A stretch of DNA of 19,481 nucleotides from Ruminococcus sp. UBA7013. GTDB taxonomy: Bacteria; Bacillota; Clostridia; Oscillospirales; Ruminococcaceae. The notes under the pieces are model-generated. The model did no database searches, had not been told where the DNA came from, and was given only the letters and a program-made list of their open reading frames with translations. Where the stretch lies: assembly GCA_002449585.1 (NCBI GenBank), contig DJXD01000056.1, positions 1-19,481 of the forward strand. Direction: 5' to 3'. Position 1 is the first letter of the stretch; each line of letters starts with the position of its first letter. Position numbers and translations under genes: made by a program. This document shows positions 15,586 through 19,481 of the stretch, piece after piece.

Positions 15586-17388
15586 TTATTCATCAAGTTT
15601 GAGCACACTCATAAAGGCCTCTTGTGGAACTTCTACTGTTCCTAGCTGACGCATGCGCTTTTTGCCTTCTTTCTGTTTTTCCAGCAATTTTTTCTTTCGA
15701 GTGATATCACCGCCATAGCATTTGGCTAATACATCTTTCCGCATGGCCTTGACCGTTTCCCGTGCAATAATCTTTCCGCCAACAGCGGCCTGTATAGGGA
15801 CTTCAAATAATTGCCGAGGAATATTTTCTTTCAGCTTTTCAGCGATCTTTCTGGCTCGGCCATAGGCTTTATCTGTATGAATAATAAAGCTTAATGCATC
15901 CACCATTTCGCCATTTAATAAAATATCCAGCTTGACAAGCTTCGAAGGCGCATACCCCATGAATTCATAATCAAAAGACGCATAACCTTTGGTTCTGGAT
16001 TTGAGCGCATCAAAGAAATCATAAACAATTTCATTCAAGGGGAGTTCATATTTTAAAGTAACTCTAGTATCATCCAGATATTGCATATCTTTGAAGATTC
16101 CTCTTCGATCCTGACAAAGATCCATCACATTACCGACATATTCAGAAGGAACAAGAATATCTGCTTTCACAATGGGCTCTTCTGCGAGTGCCAATACAGA
16201 AGGATCGGGATAATTAGTCGGATTATCAATATATTGCACTGTGCCATCTGTGAGGGTGACTTTATAAATAACAGAAGGGGCAGTAGTGACAAGATCAAGA
16301 TGATATTCTCTTTCTAATCTTTCCTGAATAATTTCCATATGCAGCAGGCCAAGGAAACCGCATCGGAAGCCGAACCCTAATGCAATAGAAGTTTCCGGCT
16401 CGAATGATAAAGCGGCATCATTGAGCTGTAATTTTTCAAGGGCATCCCGGAGATCACCATATTTTGCGCCATCGGCCGGATAAATGCCAGAGAATACCAT
16501 AGGATTCACTTTTCGATAGCCCGGAAGTGCTTCCTCACAGGGATATTCTTTCAATGTTACCGTATCGCCAACCTGCGTATCACCAATACTCTTGATAGAT
16601 GCGGCAATATAGCCAACTTCGCCGGCGGAAAGCTCACCAGTATTGACAAGCTGATCTGTTGTCATATAACCAGTTTCTGTGACAGTAAAATCTGCTCCGG
16701 TAGCCATCAGATGAATCATATCTCCTGTCCGGACAGTACCATCTTTCACTCTTACATAGATAATCACGCCTTTATAAGAATCATAATAGCTATCAAAAAT
16801 TAAAGCTTTGAGAGGTGCATTCGGATCTGCTTTCGGGGCAGGAATATCCGAAACGATTTTTTCAAGCACTTCTTCGACATTTGTTCCCAATTTAGCAGAA
16901 ATCCGGGGGGCATCCATCGCAGGAATCCCAATAATATCCTCGACTTCCTGGCATACTTTTTCCGGCTGTGCTGATGGCAGATCAATTTTATTGACAACGG
17001 GCACAACTTCGAGATCATGCTCAATAGCTAAATAAGTATTTGCCAATGTCTGCGCTTCAATCCCTTGTGAAGCATCTATAATTAAAATCGCACCTTCACA
17101 GGCGGCCAAAGATCTGGATACTTCATAATTAAAATCCACATGGCCGGGCGTATCAATCAGATTGAAAATATAAGTCTGTCCATCATTGGCCTGATAATTC
17201 AGCCGGACAGCTCTGGCTTTGATCGTGATCCCTCGTTCTCTTTCCAGATCCATATTATCCAGAATCTGCTGTTCCATATCTCTCTCAGCCACGGTTCTTG
17301 TTTTTTCAAGAATTCGATCCGCAAGAGTAGATTTTCCATGATCAATATGTGCAATGATACAGAAATTTCTGATATATTCTGAATTCAA
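15586..17388 (-). CDS. lepA: Elongation factor 4 (LepA GTPase)
   Basis: A 600-residue protein. I start it at the TTG at 17388: GGAGG (17397-17401) is 8 bases upstream, and the promoter places transcription start near 17413. The upstream ATG at 17421 is therefore outside the mRNA, and the one at 17409 has no ribosome site. G motifs are AHIDHGKST (13-21), DTPGHVDF and NKIDLPSA. The C-terminal block with KCYGGDITRKKKLLEKQKEGKKRM typical of LepA is present near the end. It acts on translating ribosomes, promoting back-translocation or efficient initiation, depending on the model. It heads the operon with the zinc-ribbon gene and hemW. Confidence 0.96.
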   Translation of the reverse strand: MNSEYIRNFCIIAHIDHGKSTLADRILEKTRTVAERDMEQQILDNMDLERERGITIKARAVRLNYQANDGQTYIFNLIDTPGHVDFNYEVSRSLAACEGAILIIDASQGIEAQTLANTYLAIEHDLEVVPVVNKIDLPSAQPEKVCQEVEDIIGIPAMDAPRISAKLGTNVEEVLEKIVSDIPAPKADPNAPLKALIFDSYYDSYKGVIIYVRVKDGTVRTGDMIHLMATGADFTVTETGYMTTDQLVNTGELSAGEVGYIAASIKSIGDTQVGDTVTLKEYPCEEALPGYRKVNPMVFSGIYPADGAKYGDLRDALEKLQLNDAALSFEPETSIALGFGFRCGFLGLLHMEIIQERLEREYHLDLVTTAPSVIYKVTLTDGTVQYIDNPTNYPDPSVLALAEEPIVKADILVPSEYVGNVMDLCQDRRGIFKDMQYLDDTRVTLKYELPLNEIVYDFFDALKSRTKGYASFDYEFMGYAPSKLVKLDILLNGEMVDALSFIIHTDKAYGRARKIAEKLKENIPRQLFEVPIQAAVGGKIIARETVKAMRKDVLAKCYGGDITRKKKLLEKQKEGKKRMRQLGTVEVPQEAFMSVLKLDE

Positions 17389-17396
17389 ACTACATT

Positions 17397-17401
17397 CCTC
17401 C
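17397..17401 (-). promoter_or_regulatory. Ribosome binding site that fixes the lepA TTG start
   Basis: GGAGG on the minus strand lies 8 bases before the TTG at 17388. It lies downstream of the two ATG codons in the same frame, so those cannot use it. Confidence 0.85.
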
Positions 17402-17419
17402 GTTTTCATGATATAATTC

Positions 17420-17448
17420 ATTATAGCATAGATTTTCAGAAAAGTAAA
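17420..17448 (-). promoter_or_regulatory. lepA: lepA promoter
   Basis: Minus strand: TTTACT (17443-17448), a 17-base spacer and TATAAT (17420-17425), with the extended -10 TGC. The predicted start is near 17413, giving a leader of about 25 bases before the TTG codon. Confidence 0.8.
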
Positions 17449-17459
17449 GCATTTCAGAC

Positions 17460-17487
17460 AAAAAAAGAAGAGACAACATGTCTCTTC
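17460..17487 (-). terminator. Terminator after the DUF3793 gene
   Basis: A 9-bp stem, GAAGAGACA (17467-17475) and TGTCTCTTC (17479-17487), has a 3-base loop. On the minus strand it is followed by T7. The stop codon of the DUF3793 gene lies in the stem. It isolates this locus from the lepA promoter just beyond. Confidence 0.9.
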
Positions 17488-18031
17488 ATGCGGAAACTGT
17501 CAAATCTTCCAGAACACAGCCGTTTTCAAATTTTCGTAAATTGCATTCTGTGCATTTCCGGAAGGCCGCAAATAATTGCAATGCCTTTTCCGGATCGCCG
17601 TATACTTTCCAGCAGCCTGTGCATTTGCAAGGCGCATGCTTCATAAAACCGGCTACATCTTCCGGCGGATAGCCCAGAAATAAGCCGATCTCATGCGGAA
17701 ATTCTTTTTCTGTATGAATTCTCTGCTTTAGCTTTGCAATGCATTGATAAATATCTGGATTCTGATAGCCTTGTTGCTTTAAAATCTGGCATACCGCACA
17801 ACAATCAAAATCTTGTTTTAATCTTTCCGGCCGATAGACATAAATTAATGCACGTTGCTTTTCATATTGCAAAGGAATCACTCTGACCCCCTTTTGTGAA
17901 AGCCGATGATTGAATTGACGGATCTCTTGATATAAAGCTTCTTTTGTTGGGTATTCGCACCCGAATAAATTTCCTGTTTTTAATCCGGCAAGTGTAGGAG
18001 AGCAATGCCGGATGAGCGTTTCTTCTGACAT
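17486..18031 (-). CDS. DUF3793 family protein
   Basis: A 181-residue soluble protein. Family marks are HCSPTLAGLKTGNLF near the N terminus, FPHEIGLFLGYPPEDVAGF (about 111-129) and a cysteine-rich C-terminal half (CKCTGCWKVYG, then KCTEC). The many cysteines suggest metal or redox binding, but no function is established that I know of. In Clostridia such proteins are often seen near ferrous-iron (feo) or flavodoxin genes; none is visible here. It starts one base after the DUF2325 stop with no clear ribosome site, so translation is probably coupled. Confidence 0.85.
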   Translation of the reverse strand: MSEETLIRHCSPTLAGLKTGNLFGCEYPTKEALYQEIRQFNHRLSQKGVRVIPLQYEKQRALIYVYRPERLKQDFDCCAVCQILKQQGYQNPDIYQCIAKLKQRIHTEKEFPHEIGLFLGYPPEDVAGFMKHAPCKCTGCWKVYGDPEKALQLFAAFRKCTECNLRKFENGCVLEDLTVSA

Positions 18032-18032
18032 A

Positions 18033-18311
18033 TTAGCAAATATGTTCCGCTAAAATATTTTTTAATGCAGAGGCGGAACTTGTATGTGATCGAACGACTA
18101 CCGTCTCTTTTTTGGTAGAATGCAGTGCCAGCCGGATCATTTTATGAGAAGCTGTCCCAGTGAATAATACTAGTAAATCAGGAGATCCTATTTTATCTTT
18201 TAATCCGTCATGCATCTGCGTGAATACTTTTGCTCGACATTTGTAAGATTTACAAATTTCTTTATATTGCCGGGTCATGCAATCATTTCCCCCTACGATT
18301 ACGATACTCAT
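18033..18311 (-). CDS. DUF2325 family protein
   Basis: A 92-residue protein. I start it at the ATG at 18311, with AAAGGA (18321-18326) 9 bases upstream; the TTG at 18320 touches that site. Family marks are SIVIVGGNDCMTRQYKEIC at the N terminus, CRAKVFTQM and SPDLLVLFTGTASHKM, ending in an alternating strand-helix pattern consistent with a small Rossmann-like fold. The function of the family is unknown. Two cysteines near the N terminus and the DUF3793 partner suggest a metal- or redox-linked role (inference). It is the first gene of a two-gene operon. Confidence 0.85.
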   Translation of the reverse strand: MSIVIVGGNDCMTRQYKEICKSYKCRAKVFTQMHDGLKDKIGSPDLLVLFTGTASHKMIRLALHSTKKETVVVRSHTSSASALKNILAEHIC

Positions 18312-18321
18312 AAAAATCAAT

Positions 18322-18360
18322 CCTTTCTTTTGTTTTTTATATTATACACAAAAAGAAAGG
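18322..18360. promoter_or_regulatory. Promoter -10 flanked by a perfect 10-bp inverted repeat
   Basis: CCTTTCTTTT (18322-18331) and AAAAGAAAGG (18351-18360) are exact reverse complements, 19 bp apart. Between them, on the minus strand, is TATAAT (18341-18346). No good -35 is seen, so an activator or repressor is plausible. The inner arm also contains the ribosome site of the DUF2325 gene. Confidence 0.65.
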
Positions 18361-18445
18361 CTTTTTCTACTCCAAAAGAGATAAAAAAAGCTCCAAAAAG
18401 ACATTTGATTAAATCACTGATAAAAACAGGATTTTATAAAAATAA

Positions 18446-18462
18446 AGCATAAAATCTATGCT
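18446..18462 (-). terminator. Possible weak terminator after the AraC-family gene
   Basis: A 6-bp stem AGCATA / TATGCT with a 5-base loop overlaps the stop codon and is followed on the minus strand by an interrupted T stretch (TTTATTTTTAT). It is short and AT-rich, so it is only a tentative terminator. Confidence 0.45.
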
Positions 18463-19411
18463 ATCTTTCCAAACGGACACTTTCGATAGGCAAATTTTTA
18501 TGACTGCGAAAATCTCTAGGGGTCATGCCCATCACAGAGCGAAATGCTTTTGAAAATTTACTGCCGTTATCATAACCGCATTCCCCGGCAATATCCAGCA
18601 CTGTCCGATCTGTTTCCTGCAAAAGCCTTGCGGCAGATAACATTTTTTGCGTGCGGACATAAGAATAAACAGAATCGCCGTATACATTCCGAAAACTTTT
18701 CTTGATCTGCGTCGGAGACACTTGAAAGCGAATTGCCAGCTCTTCGATCGTAATATGCTGATTCATGTTAGCACAAACATAACTGCATACTGCTTTTGCA
18801 AGGCGCACCTGTGATTGTGGACAGCTGTGCAATTCTGCCTGAGATGCTCTTTCATCCAGACTGCTCAGGAATAAAAGCAGTTCCAGAACTTTGATTTTCA
18901 AATAGCCTTTCCGGATGCTTTCCGGAACAGTGTATAATTCTGAAAAAATATGTTCCAGGCTTTCTGTCGAACGGATGATAAAACATTCTTGTTTCGCACA
19001 AAATTTTTGCATGAGCTGATGCGGCTCAACATTGACATCATCCAGAAAACAGGAAAGACAACGAGGTGCTTTTTCCGGATCAATGATAATAGAAATGCCA
19101 TGATAATGATTTGTAGGGAAAAATGCTTCTGTGCCATCCTCTGCATTTCGGCTGACGGACATATCCCCGGCGGAAAGATAATAATATTGCTGGCCTATTT
19201 TATGCTCATAACGCCCTTCCCGACAATGATTAATTTCTAATAATATTTTCTGTTCCGGAGAAGAATATTCATAATGATGCATATGTACATCTTTATAAAT
19301 CAGCTTGATGCCGGGGAATACTTCATATTCTGTCAGGAGCATTTGCCCGGTATCACTGCCGATTTCATAGACAATGCAACTATTTTCTTGTGATAAAATT
19401 TTTTGTGCCAT
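18461..19411 (-). CDS. AraC-family transcriptional regulator
   Basis: A 316-residue protein. The ATG at 19411 is preferred, with GGGGG (19420-19424) 8 bases upstream; the TTG at 19417 is too close. The N-terminal two-thirds hold a sensor domain of unknown ligand, with a possible cupin-like stretch around residues 65-95. The C-terminal double helix-turn-helix runs from about 205 to 308: ITIEELAIRFQVSPTQIKKSF is the first helix pair and TVLDIAGECGYDNGSKFSKAF the second, followed by MGMTPRDFR. It is transcribed in the same direction as the DUF2325-DUF3793 pair and is separated from it by a 150-base gap, so it may control that operon. That link is inferred from position. Confidence 0.9.
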   Translation of the reverse strand: MAQKILSQENSCIVYEIGSDTGQMLLTEYEVFPGIKLIYKDVHMHHYEYSSPEQKILLEINHCREGRYEHKIGQQYYYLSAGDMSVSRNAEDGTEAFFPTNHYHGISIIIDPEKAPRCLSCFLDDVNVEPHQLMQKFCAKQECFIIRSTESLEHIFSELYTVPESIRKGYLKIKVLELLLFLSSLDERASQAELHSCPQSQVRLAKAVCSYVCANMNQHITIEELAIRFQVSPTQIKKSFRNVYGDSVYSYVRTQKMLSAARLLQETDRTVLDIAGECGYDNGSKFSKAFRSVMGMTPRDFRSHKNLPIESVRLER

Positions 19412-19446
19412 TTGCAAAACCCCCTTTTTGACTTCTCATTGCTTTC

Positions 19447-19455
19447 ATCATAGCA
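19447..19455 (-). promoter_or_regulatory. Extended -10 element before the AraC-family gene
   Basis: On the minus strand TGC is followed by TATGAT (19447-19452), about 36 bases before the start codon. No -35 is visible at 17 bp. The window ends just upstream. Confidence 0.6.
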
Positions 19456-19481
19456 TATTTTGTGACGTCCTCCCCCGCCTA

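Overview
The window looks like chromosomal DNA from a low-GC, anaerobic, gut-type Clostridia bacterium (Oscillospiraceae/Ruminococcus-like). The grounds are strong GGAGG ribosome sites, DUF3793, DUF2325 and DUF6291 families typical of Clostridia, a lepA-hemW neighbourhood, and an agmatine-based polyamine operon with the carboxyspermidine branch. The genus is inference; no rRNA or tRNA is present to anchor it.

Left end (1-1968, +): a prophage- or element-type replication pair, a DUF6291 replication-initiation-like protein with a (D/T/I/N)-rich hydrophilic linker and a DnaC-like AAA+ helicase loader. They are preceded by a perfect 10-bp inverted repeat (probable operator) and by two 81-bp tandem copies of a decayed piece of the same DUF6291 gene. 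The module ends abruptly, its last stop codon overlapping the stop of the convergent asnB.

1965-7052 (-): an operon of a freestanding NRPS-type condensation enzyme, an acyl/peptidyl carrier protein and a fatty-acyl-type AMP ligase, closed by a strong terminator, followed by a glutamine-hydrolysing asparagine synthetase. This is a minimal, stand-alone acyl-activation and amide-forming system of unknown product.

7159-14169 (+): a polyamine operon divergent from it: arginine decarboxylase (speA), aminopropyltransferase (speE), a frameshifted remnant of an MNT-type nucleotidyltransferase, carboxy(nor)spermidine dehydrogenase, carboxy(nor)spermidine decarboxylase (nspC), agmatine deiminase (aguA) and N-carbamoylputrescine amidase (aguB), closed by a bidirectional terminator. 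Together they convert arginine through agmatine, N-carbamoylputrescine and putrescine to carboxyspermidine and spermidine. SpeE is a second spermidine-forming enzyme, but no speD is visible. The two divergent operons share one short region holding two near-consensus promoters. A freestanding condensation enzyme plus carrier plus ligase beside a carboxyspermidine pathway resembles the logic of vibriobactin VibH/VibB/VibE with norspermidine, so an N-acyl-polyamine product is the most interesting hypothesis here.

14168-17448 (-): housekeeping operon lepA, a small zinc-ribbon membrane protein, and hemW, with a clear promoter and a TTG start for lepA.

17467-19455 (-): a DUF2325-DUF3793 gene pair behind a promoter flanked by a perfect 10-bp inverted repeat, and an AraC-family regulator with its own extended -10 promoter. 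Several promoters in the window share the extended -10 core ATGCTA(T/A)(A/G)AT.
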